From assembly GCA_014621425.1 (NCBI GenBank), contig JAANBB010000289.1, positions 1 through 51,901 of the forward strand: DNA of 51,901 bases. The letters are read 5' to 3'. The notes below the pieces were generated by a model. The model did no database searches. It was not told the origin of the DNA and saw only the letters and a program-made list of their open reading frames with translations. Positions 9,946 through 18,757 of the stretch are shown piece by piece. This DNA comes from Cylindrodendrum hubeiense. Taxonomy: Eukaryota > Ascomycota > Sordariomycetes > Hypocreales > Nectriaceae. Position 1 is the first letter of the stretch. The number at the start of each line of letters is the position of its first letter. A program made the translations under genes and the position numbers.

Positions 9946-12003
9946 ATGCCTCCCGATAACAGACTCCTCAACACCGTGCTGCGGCACTATCAAGACCCCC
10001 ATGATGCGAACCGCACGGAGCAGATCCTCGGCTCAACCGTCCACCTCCTCACCGAGCTCTCCAACCCGCTGAATCTCGGCGTCCTCACGTCGCAGCTCCT
10101 CACTGCACCGGCAATATGGCAGCACCCCGGCGGAGTCCGAAACTCGATACGCATCATGAGCGTCTACAACTCGGCTGCCACGCGCGTGCACAACTACGAG
10201 GTCGCGTGGAGAGAGGGTGGTGACGACCGCGAAGGAGGCGGACTTGGCTGCGAGGAATGGGCCCGAGCCGTTGTGAAGGGCGCCGACGATCGTTCAAGGC
10301 GGTGGCAGCATCTCCTTGTCCTCACGGGAGTTCTCATGGGGATGGAGGGGAACGAACGAGGGTCCCTATCGCGAAGCCTGAGGAATACATTGGAGGGAGC
10401 AGTTGTCACGGCTGCGAATCTAGCGTTGGAGACACAGCTCGCGGATGGGCCTGTGGCGGGAGCTTCCATCGTCATGGCCCTCAACTTTGCCTTCCCGTTG
10501 ATCTCCGACTACCACAGAAGTCTGATTAATTGCAACGCGTTGCTGCCGCTTGCTGTGTGGGCGATTACCTCGGAGGAGGGCTTTTGCGACGGCCTGTTCC
10601 TCGCAGATATTGGCGCCGAAGTGGCCGAGTCTCCCAGCCATCAGCTGGCCTGGTCCCCCATGACGCCCTCATTCCGCCAGCTTCAAGAACTCGACAAGCG
10701 CCCGATTATGGCAAATATGGGTCCGCTGGCCAAGCTCACCGGGTACGTCGTGCAGCAGGTCACCGACACTAGGGTTGTGCTTCAGGCCCAAGACGCGCTT
10801 CTGGTTTTTACTCAAAAAGTATTGGGCGCATGGCAGAGGAATCGACTGAGCGAGGTCGATCCAGCGATGGAGGGAGCCTTCCTCACCCCCGAAACGCTGA
10901 CTAGCACATGGCCGGCTCTGTGGGCTCTGTTGAGAAAGCTCATGTTTGGAGTTGTCGCTATGCTGCAATCCATCGTATCCCGGAGTCTACTCGACCCATA
11001 TATGCTGAACGACATAGCAGCTCCCGTGATTGCTACCAAGTCGCTCCATATTCTGCGGAATCTCTTTTTCATCTCCTCCCGGAACGGCAACAATGCATTC
11101 CAGGTGTACACTTTCACATATCTGACATCTATCGATGTCATATCCCGCAACGCGGCCATGGCCTATTCCTTCCTCCATGAAACCCGCCCCCCAGAGAATA
11201 CTCCCGTCTTCACAACATATCTTCAAGGAACTTTGGACCTGTTCTACCTGAACCTGGCAGAGCATCTCCCTCTGACACTGTCAACCGAAGCCTGCGAGGC
11301 ACTCGTCATCAAGCCTGCAACAGTATACATGTCTCATGAAGGGACAATGACCCCTTCAATGATTGAGCTTTTCGAGTCTGCCCATAGTGCAGTTCTGTCG
11401 ACTCTGTCCTGTCCTCAGCATAGTCCACTCACCATCCAAATAACGCCGTTTTACATCATCAAGCTCTTCGAATCGTTCCCGCAGCAGATTTCCTCCCGTC
11501 AGTTCCGAGTAGCCTTCAAAACAGTCATGCAAATTGTATCGCCCCCTTTCCCTATCGCGGAAATGGAACCTCAGTTTTCAGAGACTCTTCTGGAGATGCT
11601 CCGGTCCTACACTACGGCGGCATCAACAACCCCAATTCCTCCCACGCCAGATGCCGTGGCACGGGCGGCGTCTTTTGAGCAAGAGGAAGAGCCTTTCTCT
11701 CAACAGAGTTCATTGATTCTGGCGCTTGTTGATTCTTTACCATTCCTCCCACTTCCCCTGATGGAGGAATGGCTTACTGTTGCCGCACAAGCCATGTACG
11801 AGATTGCCGACCCTGTACTACGGGAGCCTGTCAAGAAACGGTTCTTGGAAATCCTGGTGAGCGGCGAAATGGATGTGGAACGAGCAGCTATCGGTGTTGC
11901 GTGGTGGGGGACCCACGGGGGCCGAGACATGGTGTTCTCAGGAGGGAGCCAACCCGCCATGATGAGCGGAGCTCTTGGTGCCGATAGGACAAGCCGGCTA
12001 TGA
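9946..12003 (+). CDS. PEX8-like peroxin, C-terminal PTS1 (SRL)
   Basis: A single 685-residue exon. The sequence begins MPPDNRLLNTVLRHYQDP and is predicted largely alpha-helical throughout, without transmembrane segments or a catalytic motif. The last three residues are Ser-Arg-Leu, a canonical type-1 peroxisomal targeting signal. Length, helical character and terminal PTS1 together resemble PEX8, the only peroxin imported into the matrix, which links docking and RING subcomplexes of the importomer and helps release PTS1 cargo. The assignment is inference from family knowledge: the PTS1 is seen, the PEX8 identity is recalled and not verified by alignment. The alternative is an uncharacterised conserved fungal matrix protein. 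It shares a 135-bp divergent promoter with the TMEM170-type gene. The CDS itself is confident; the name is moderate. Confidence 0.65.
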   Translation: MPPDNRLLNTVLRHYQDPHDANRTEQILGSTVHLLTELSNPLNLGVLTSQLLTAPAIWQHPGGVRNSIRIMSVYNSAATRVHNYEVAWREGGDDREGGGLGCEEWARAVVKGADDRSRRWQHLLVLTGVLMGMEGNERGSLSRSLRNTLEGAVVTAANLALETQLADGPVAGASIVMALNFAFPLISDYHRSLINCNALLPLAVWAITSEEGFCDGLFLADIGAEVAESPSHQLAWSPMTPSFRQLQELDKRPIMANMGPLAKLTGYVVQQVTDTRVVLQAQDALLVFTQKVLGAWQRNRLSEVDPAMEGAFLTPETLTSTWPALWALLRKLMFGVVAMLQSIVSRSLLDPYMLNDIAAPVIATKSLHILRNLFFISSRNGNNAFQVYTFTYLTSIDVISRNAAMAYSFLHETRPPENTPVFTTYLQGTLDLFYLNLAEHLPLTLSTEACEALVIKPATVYMSHEGTMTPSMIELFESAHSAVLSTLSCPQHSPLTIQITPFYIIKLFESFPQQISSRQFRVAFKTVMQIVSPPFPIAEMEPQFSETLLEMLRSYTTAASTTPIPPTPDAVARAASFEQEEEPFSQQSSLILALVDSLPFLPLPLMEEWLTVAAQAMYEIADPVLREPVKKRFLEILVSGEMDVERAAIGVAWWGTHGGRDMVFSGGSQPAMMSGALGADRTSRL

Positions 12004-13078
12004 ACTTATAGTACCGGCAGGCACCTTCTCTGCGACACTCGCAAAACAACGATGCCAAAAATCACCAATGGCTTCTACAATGCTCGGGCCTTGTTCGGCG
12101 AGTTGGGATATCAAGATGGGATATCAAGAGGGGCTATCAAGATGAACGATCATCGCCTTTTCGATGCTGCCTCCCCCCGCGTCACAAATTCATCAGCTTC
12201 AACGTCTTCTTAGTTAGCTACGTCTGATGAGACAAAACACTCGGCAGGCCAGCCTCTCGTCTGTCAGGGTACATGAGCTGTGGGATTACTCGTCCTGGCG
12301 GCAATTGCCTTTGTGTTACCCTGTTACTCTGGGAGAATGGCACATTGGCACAAGCTAACGGCGGCCACGCGGGCTGCCGGGCATCACAACTCACTCAAGT
12401 GCCGGGCATGGAATTCTAAGGGCCGGGAGCGTGTCGGTGTAAGAGGCTAGTCTTGCTGCAAGCCCGTGGATACTACCCTCGGCAAAAGTACTGGCGCTGA
12501 GAAGACGTGTAGCTGGTGTACTGGCCTATGGGGCCTGGGAAAGACGGGAAACCCGGATGATGGGCTGGGACTGGCGGGTGTGTATCCACGCGGCTGGAAC
12601 AAGTGCACGTGCAAGTTTGGGGATCGTGAGAGGATCTAGTCTATGTAGAGTATAATATCGTGCTGCGGATGCGGAGTCTTGGGATGGATGGCCTGACGCA
12701 AGGCGCCGGTGGCCTACTACCATTCCGCCGAAGGAAAAGACGCGGGTACCGGAGAGAACTAAGTTAGAATGGACATGGGGGCCGGTGCTTGTGTACATTC
12801 GGAATTGGCCGTCGGCGAGAAGACAAAGCAAGCAAAGGCATCATGTACTACGTACCCGGTGGTGCTCTGGATCGTGGCATTGTGGTCGGTGGGCGGTACA
12901 CGATGACGGGGAGAGGAGGGTGTTGGTGTGGAGGCGCGGTACAGGCAGGATCTCAGACATGGCTGGAGGAGCAAAGGTCATGCAGCTAGATGGATTGGCA
13001 TGGGAATTGGCAACGAGCAAGGTTTTCCCATCCACCGGAAAGCGAATGAAGGGTGTTGTTTCCAAGAAACGAAGCTTG

Positions 13079-13114
13079 CGAGAGGTGCGAGAGGTGCGAG
13101 AGCTGCAAGAGCTG
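13079..13114. repeat. 9-bp tandem repeat, about 4 copies
   Basis: Units of the form GCGAGAGGT run four times, the last two diverged (GCGAGAGCT, GCAAGAGCT). Read directly from the sequence. Confidence 0.85.
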
Positions 13115-13884
13115 TCATGGTGGCCCCACCAATATACCGGTCTGCGATGAAGGAGGCAGCTAGCGGTTGGCGAATATGAATGCGGCTGCAATAGTGCAAT
13201 AGTGCAATATGCCCGACATGGGCCCATCTCAGCGGTTCAGGGCCGTTTCCCCCTCTTCGGTTCACTGTTAATTGCGTCTGGTTCTGGATGGGTTTTGGCT
13301 AATTAGTACGGAGCGTATACATGGTGCAGAGCTGGCACAGCCCACCGTGATCAGCTTGGCCGGGTTCACATCGGGGCCGAGACCCAGACCCTGTCAAGCT
13401 GGCAACTAGGCGAGCAGTTCCGGCTAGTGTGGGCTAGATCACCGCTAATGCACCTCTCAGGCAGATCGCCCGGTCGAGTGAGGGACGGCCAGAGACAGCT
13501 AGTGTGGGTGCGAGAGCGAGAGTCTTGAGAAGAGTCTACCCCGCTACCAAGGAAGCTCCGTTGTTCTGTGCTCACTCGCTGATCAGCAGCTCTCGCTGGG
13601 GGGGGGGCTGTCGATATGACGGCGTTGATGTCGCCTCCGTGTCGTCACAATCGGGCCAATTGCGACAGCCAAGATGGATACGATGCCGGATGACGATGTC
13701 GAGCTGGGCAACAAGGTTTGGCAATCGCCAATGTCGCACCGGATAAATCCGGCCAGGTACATGTGTCGATCCAACCAAGGCATCGGTGCGCCGTCAGCCT
13801 GTTTTTTACGGGGACGAGAGACGGACGGGACGACAGCTATGACACGAGGGGGAGGGGCTGAGCTGGAAACAAGACTCCAAGACT

Positions 13885-13908
13885 CCAGTATTGTCCAGTA
13901 TTGTCCAG
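13885..13908. repeat. 10-bp tandem repeat CCAGTATTGT, about 2.4 copies
   Basis: Two exact CCAGTATTGT units are followed by a partial third, immediately before the CTGAACTGGT tract. Confidence 0.8.
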
Positions 13909-13910
13909 GT

Positions 13911-13976
13911 CTGAACTGGTCTGAACTGGTCTGAACTGGTTTGAACTGGCCTGAACTGGTCCGAACTGGTTTGAAC
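13911..13976. repeat. 10-bp tandem repeat CTGAACTGGT, about 6.6 copies
   Basis: Seven consecutive decamers in exact register: CTGAACTGGT three times, then TTGAACTGGC, CTGAACTGGT, CCGAACTGGT and a partial TTGAAC. Substitutions are almost all C/T transitions at unit positions 1, 2 and 10. Confidence 0.95.
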
Positions 13977-14231
13977 CAAGGACTTTTGCCCACCCTTGTC
14001 CCATTATCGGCCGTACCGAACAACCAACCCAGGTTACCTGGTGCCCGTGGATCGTGGTCAAGTTAAGCCAACCCCGCGACGGNGCGCGAGACCACCTCCC
14101 GCGCCGCCGTGTGGGACGCTACGCGCTTGGTTGGCCGGTTCCAGACCCAACTCGCGACAGGCGAAGGCGTGCTCCGGGTCTAACAGGCTTTGGCTACGGG
14201 CTGCCGCCGACCTGGAACCTTGGGAAGCTCG

Positions 14232-14290
14232 GGAACCTTGGAGACCTGAGAGACCTTGGAGACCTGAGAGGCCTGAGAGACCTGAGAGAC
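14232..14290. repeat. 9-bp tandem repeat GAGACCTGA, about 6 copies
   Basis: Nonamers in register: GGAACCTTG, GAGACCTGA, GAGACCTTG, GAGACCTGA, GAGGCCTGA, GAGACCTGA and a partial unit. Confidence 0.9.
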
Positions 14291-14309
14291 CCCCCCGGCC
14301 GATGCCATG

Positions 14310-14340
14310 CATGTTCCCACATGTTTCCACATGTTCCCAC
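14310..14340. repeat. 10-bp tandem repeat CATGTTCCCA, 3 copies
   Basis: Three decamers in exact register; the middle one differs by a single C-to-T change. Confidence 0.9.
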
Positions 14341-14542
14341 TTATACAGCCTCCTCTTACTTACCTGCTTCAGCTTGCATCGCATGGCATCCCCGACGCCC
14401 GGCCGCCGACCTTTGCATTCCCATGACATCGTGGCACGTCATCCTGGAAGAGACGGCCCAGTAGCCCAGTGGTGCGCAAGCGGGTGCGCCTGAGGGCGTG
14501 CCATGAGCAAGGCGAGCTGTTGGCCGCGAGGTCCACACGCCA

Positions 14543-14575
14543 ATGGACCTGGATGGACCTGGATGGACCTAGATG
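14543..14575. repeat. 10-bp tandem repeat ATGGACCTGG, about 3 copies
   Basis: Three decamers, the last with one substitution, about 190 bp upstream of the repeat-protein start codon. Confidence 0.9.
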
Positions 14576-14626
14576 GCGGGAGAGAGAGGGGAAGTGAGGG
14601 CATCTGAACCACTCTCTCAGCCGTGT

Positions 14627-14635
14627 TATATTAAA
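14627..14635 (+). promoter_or_regulatory. TATA-like element of the repeat-protein gene
   Basis: TATATTAAA lies 129 bp upstream of the ATG at 14764. It is followed by a long C/T/A-rich leader with almost no G, typical of strongly expressed fungal genes. The leader includes ATCAATCCC repeated at 14687-14704. Confidence 0.55.
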
Positions 14636-14763
14636 CAGTCGCCATTCCCATCTTCCACCCGGCTCTCCCATACTCACTGCTCCTGCATCAATCCCATCAA
14701 TCCCATCATCACCAGCTTCCACTCTACATTTCCAGTCCCAACCTCATAACTCCATCCTCCATC

Positions 14764-15659
14764 ATGTCTTACAACCGTGACAACGAAGAGTCCAGCTACG
14801 GCGGTAGCAACAACGACAGCTACGTATGTTGTTCTCTGCTCTACACACACATCGTCCCCTTAACTAACACCTTCCTCAGGGCTCGTCCAACCGTCGTGAC
14901 AACAACGACAACAACGACTCCTACGGCTCCAGCGGTCGTGACAACGACAACAGCAACACCACCAGCTCATATGGCTCCAGCGGCCGTGACAACGACAACA
15001 CCACCAGCTCCTATGGCTCTAGCGGTCGTGACAACGATACCAGCGACTCCTATGGATCGTCCAAGAAGGACACCTACGGTTCCAACGACAATGACAACAA
15101 CACCAGCTCCTATGGATCGTCCAAGAAGGACTCCTACGGTTCCAACGACAACGACAACAACACTAGCTCCTATGGATCGTCTAAGAAGGACTCTTACGGT
15201 TCCAACGACAACGACAACACCACTAGCTCTTATGGCTCCAGTGGTCGTGACAACGACAACCAGACCAGCTCCTATGGCTCCAGCGGTAACGACAACGACA
15301 CCTACGGCTCCAAGAAGTCCTCCAGCCGTGATGATGACAACGACACCTACGGTTCCAAGAAGTCCTCCAGCCGCGACGATGACAACGACACCTACGGCTC
15401 CAAGAAGTCCTCCAGCAGCAATGACAACAACGACTCGTACGGCTCCAGCAACAACAACGACTCCTATGGCTCGGGCAACAAGTCCTCTGGCTACGGAGGC
15501 TCTGACAGCTACGGCTCCTCGGGCCGTGACAACGACAACGACAACGAGAAGAGTGGTGGCCTCTTGGGCAAGGTCGCTGAGAAGGCCGGCGACTTCATCG
15601 GCAACAAGCTCAGTGAGCGAGGTAGCGGCCGAGGTGGCAGCAACAACGACGACTACTAG
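14764..15659 (+). CDS. Disordered N/D/S/Y/G-rich repeat protein with amphipathic C-terminal segment
   Basis: Two exons, 14764-14823 and 14880-15659, with a 56-nt GTATGT...CAG intron, give 279 residues. After MSYNRDNEESSYGGSNNDSY the protein is built from units ending in YGSS: GRDNDN-TTSSY types, three near-identical 20-residue units (KKDSYGSNDNDNNTSSYGSS, DNA 15054-15233) and three 15-residue units (DNDTYGSKKSSSRDD, DNA 15291-15425). It ends with one non-repetitive segment, GGLLGKVAEKAGDFIGNKLS, an apparent amphipathic helix, and a Gly/Asn/Asp tail. No signal peptide, cysteine or known domain is seen. It looks like a hydrophilin/stress-type disordered protein; that is inference. The frame is set by splice phase and by the repeat logic. 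Other frames through this DNA are open only because of the repeats. The gene has a TATA-like element and a C/T-rich leader. It converges with PLC. Confidence 0.85.
15054..15233 (+). repeat. Three tandem 60-bp coding repeats
   Basis: Units 15054-15113, 15114-15173 and 15174-15233 are near-identical and in frame. Each encodes 20 residues (GSSKKD, then YGSN, DNDN and SSY blocks). Confidence 0.95.
15291..15425 (+). repeat. Three tandem 45-bp coding repeats
   Basis: Units begin at 15291, 15336 and 15381, each starting GACAACGACACCTACGG. They encode DNDTYGSKKSSSRDD-type 15-mers; the third diverges at its end. Confidence 0.9.
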
Positions 15660-15960
15660 ATTGCTTGCGGTCAAGTCATGATCATGAACACTCTAGCGGC
15701 TTTGTATCATTATTAATGGGATTATTCTACCTTTTCGGTGGTTAAACATATTTGTGCTCCAATTTGTACCGACTTCTCTCGCTCGTGATGTGATGCTATT
15801 TGAATGCTGTGACTACCTATGTATGACCATGCTTGATATGTCAATCTATCGTTCTGTTACATCTCGCTACCAAATCTCAACCCCAGCCTATCAGATACAA
15901 CACCACGTCATCATCATCGTCATCATTGTCATCACCCAGTTCCCAATCCAGAGCTCACTC
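15660..15960. other. Convergent 3' spacer between the repeat-protein gene and plc1
   Basis: These 301 bp between two facing stop codons are A/T-richer than the surroundings and include a CATCATCATCGTCATC-like run near 15907-15935. They hold both 3' UTRs; no gene is seen. Confidence 0.6.
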
Positions 15961-17964
15961 TCAAACCAGGCTCTTCTCGATCTTGACAAACAGGGCGCCG
16001 TTCGTCAGACGGCCCTCGCAGTCAAGCAGATGCACGAAGCGGTAACCGTGACCCAGGCGGTCTAGCCGCACACATGCCCAAGCGGCGAGGTCATCGCGGA
16101 CGATCTCGTCGTCCCGGATCGTGAAGCGGACCCAAGACAGCTCGTCAACGACGTGAGGCACGCTGGGGAACTCGAGGCGCTCCCCAGCAAGGTCCGGGTC
16201 ACAGCCACGGTGGGTTTTGGTGCGGATTTTGTACTCGCCCTCACGTTCGTGGCCATCGTTGGACATTTTGGCGCCTTCAAGCTCTTCAGGGCCCTCAACG
16301 TGCAGCTCGACCTTGATGTAGGGCTCAAAACCCTTGGCGGAGGAGTCACCGGGAGGCAAGGGGATGTTCTGTGCGGCGAGAACGGTTACCGCGAGCTTGA
16401 GCGTCTTGCGGACTATGGTATTGGCGGCGGCATCATCCTGCTCCCGGATGGGACGATAGCCTACAATGGTTTAGTAAACGCACATTGAACATCAAGTGAA
16501 GATAGGAGATAGATGAGATAGCTTACCTTGAGGCTTGAGGACGTAACCGTCGGTACCAGCAAACATGCCCTCGTTGAGCATCATGCCTTCATCCCACTTC
16601 TGCCAGTTCAGGGCTACGATCTGGATTCCCTTGCGCCAGAATTGGGCCGGGTCGAGGTTGGACGACCCAATGCGAAGGCCCCAGGGGTACGTCCGCATAA
16701 AAAAGTGGCGGTTATGGTTGAAGAGTTCGTGTGCCTGTTTCTCGTGGACGTCTGTGACCTTCTTCTCGGAGAGGGAGAAGATGTGTGTGGGCATGCCGGC
16801 CTCGGGCTGCGAGAGCGTCTTGAAAGAGACACCGCGCGAGTAGACACCCATCTTGCTGAGCTCCTGGGTGATCTTGGCCGGCTTCGCGTTTTTGCTCGAC
16901 TTTCTTCCAGCGGGCACTTTCGCAGGGGCCCGGTCCTCCTCATCGGTCTCCTCGGCGGGGGCGGTGGCAGCGCCTGGGGGCACATACTTGACTTTGATGA
17001 TGAGCTTGCGACGCAGCTCGCCAGGACTGGGTAGGACGGTGGGATCTTCGTTAGGCTCTGGGACAAGCAGGCCGGCCCAAACTTCCTTCATGATGCGGAC
17101 CATGGCGAGCTGCTGCTCGAGGCAACAATGAACCTCGAGGGAGACGATGACAGGCAGCTCACTGACAGTAAAGGCACTGTCTCGGATGGCGATGCAGACA
17201 GACCGGAAGGTCACCTCCTTGGTGAGAGTGTAGCCGTGGAGGACGCGGGGTTCGACGATGGCGACCTCAGGTTCACCGGCCACGGGAGCAGTAGGAGCGG
17301 GAGGAGCGGGACTTCTGCTGGTCGACGAAGTAGCGGTGCTGCCCTCTTTCTTGTCGTGAATGCTGGTCTTCTTCAACTTATCCTTGAGGATGTTGAAGGT
17401 GCCGCGCTTCTTCGTAGGCTTGAGCCTCCTGCCCCTGCCAGTCTCCTCGTCACTGCTGCTGCTGCTACTGCTGCTGCTCGTGTCCTCGGCATCGGATTCG
17501 TCACCGTCCCAGACGTCAATCTCGATGCAGCGGCCGCCGCGCAGCAGGGTGTCCGTGTAGGGCTTGGTGGAGCTGTCACTGGACAGCTGGTTGCCCGTCA
17601 GGTAGGTGTTGTGGCTGGAGCTGACGAAGTAGCTGGAGAGAGGCCACGAGAGGTCCTCGGCCTTTGGCGGCGTCGTGGCAGCAGTCTGGCGAGACTTCAT
17701 CCAGGTCAGGAAGCCGTCGAGCGTGAGGTTGTCGTGGGCGAGCAGCTCGTCGAGGGCGGGCGACGGGCCCTGGCGCTGCGTCGACTCGACAAAGGAGCGG
17801 ATCTGCGCATTGCTCCACGTGTGGTCGTTCCGGTCGGCGAGCGACTGGAACAGCTTCTCGAGCCGCTTCTGGATCGCTGCGTTGACTGACGGCAGCGAGC
17901 GAGCGCCTTCGCTGGCGCCGCCGCCCGCTTGTTGGGAGGGGTTGATGGCGGGGGGTGAAGTCAT
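15961..17964 (-). CDS. plc1: Phosphoinositide-specific phospholipase C (PLC-delta-like)
   Basis: Two exons, 17964-16527 and 16460-15961, joined in phase across a 66-nt GTAAGC intron, give 645 residues. It hydrolyses PIP2 to inositol trisphosphate and diacylglycerol. Order: an N-terminal helical, EF-hand-like region (about 28-95); the X half of the catalytic barrel with SSSHNTYLTG (H118, N119), EIDVWDG (E148, D150), LHGYTL (H243) and SLEVHC (E277), matching all catalytic and calcium residues known from PLC-delta; the Y half with YSRGVSFKTLSQPE and YPWGLRIGSSNLDP; and a C2 domain encoded mainly by exon 2. No PH domain is visible. An insertion of about 85 residues (about 154-238), starting with an acidic poly-Ser tract and then basic, interrupts the X half between the Asp and second-His motifs. 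The ATG at 17964 gives a natural N-terminus. Confidence 0.95.
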
Positions 17965-18757
17965 GGCGGGGTGGATGCGCGTGTGTTCTCAGGCGGGAGA
18001 AGACACGACAGAGCTGGATGAGGAGGAGTCAGATTGATGCTGCCGTATGTAGATGTGTAGATGTGAGATGTGTAGATGTATAGGTACAGAGGTGTAAGGG
18101 GATTCCCTCCCAGCTGAGTCCCTAGCTAAGGTAAGAGCGCCTTAGACGTTGCATGTTGGGTACACGCGAGCTAGCTAAGCCTGCCTCCCTGTCCCTGCAT
18201 TTCAAGATGCATCGTCTCGCGATATAAATAGAAGCGCACCCGGTCTAGATGCCGAGGTACGCGCCAGTTATTTATTATTCCTGCAAGGGACGTGAATCAA
18301 GCTGCTTCTCAATCGTTTATAACAGTCTAGAGCTCGGTACTTCTCATCTTGTCAACACATCTCACCTCCAGGGTAGTTCAGCTGAACAGGTACAGCTGGG
18401 TGTGCCCCACCAACAACCGTCAGCCCGATACCCCTCCATCACTCCTCGTGCTCTCCAGTTACCCACTCGTTTTGTTTCGCCTTGCCTTGGCGTCTTCTCC
18501 ATCGCCGTGTCTTCCAACCCGCCAGGATCCGCCCCTGAGATGACTGACAGGGGATATATCTCCCCTCACCGCCTGTTTTTCCTTCAGTGCTGCTATATGG
18601 ATCAAAGAAAGCACTATTACATGAGGAAAATGATTCTGACTGTGAGGCTTCAAGAGATATAGCTGTGAGGTCGAAAGGAATGGACCATTCTGAGTCTTGG
18701 GAACTTATTAAAAAGGAACTGTATATACGTTCCTGCTGGGTTTTGCTAAGACTCCTA
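17965..18757. other. Promoter side of plc1 and 3' side of nrde2
   Basis: These 793 bp hold the plc1 promoter and the nrde2 3' UTR. A TAGATGTG-like repeat lies at about 18047-18081. A consensus TATAAATA at 18223-18230 points along the plus strand, away from plc1. An ORF of 137 codons follows it, but its start lies only 19 bp after the box and it has no protein-like features. Confidence 0.5.

Larger units (their letters stand above)
12004..14763. other. Gene-free 2.76 kb spacer rich in short tandem repeats
   Basis: No ORF here has a recognisable domain or coding-like composition on either strand. The segment holds the 3' UTR of the PEX8-like gene, a G10 run at 13598-13607, one ambiguous base (N at 14083), a series of unrelated 9-10-bp tandem repeats from 13079 to 14704 (listed separately), and the promoter of the repeat-protein gene at its right end. 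Confidence 0.6.

Noticed and set aside
14967..15674. 235-codon Val/Ala/Gly-rich minus-strand frame
   Set aside because: It is a shadow of the AAC/GAC-rich repeats on the plus strand. It has no start context or splice logic of its own.
17128..17889. 253-codon plus-strand frame
   Set aside because: It is antisense to the PLC catalytic domain, whose minus-strand frame is certain.
18249..18662. 137-codon frame after the TATAAATA box
   Set aside because: Its ATG lies only 19 bp downstream of the box, probably upstream of any start site, and the translation lacks structure.
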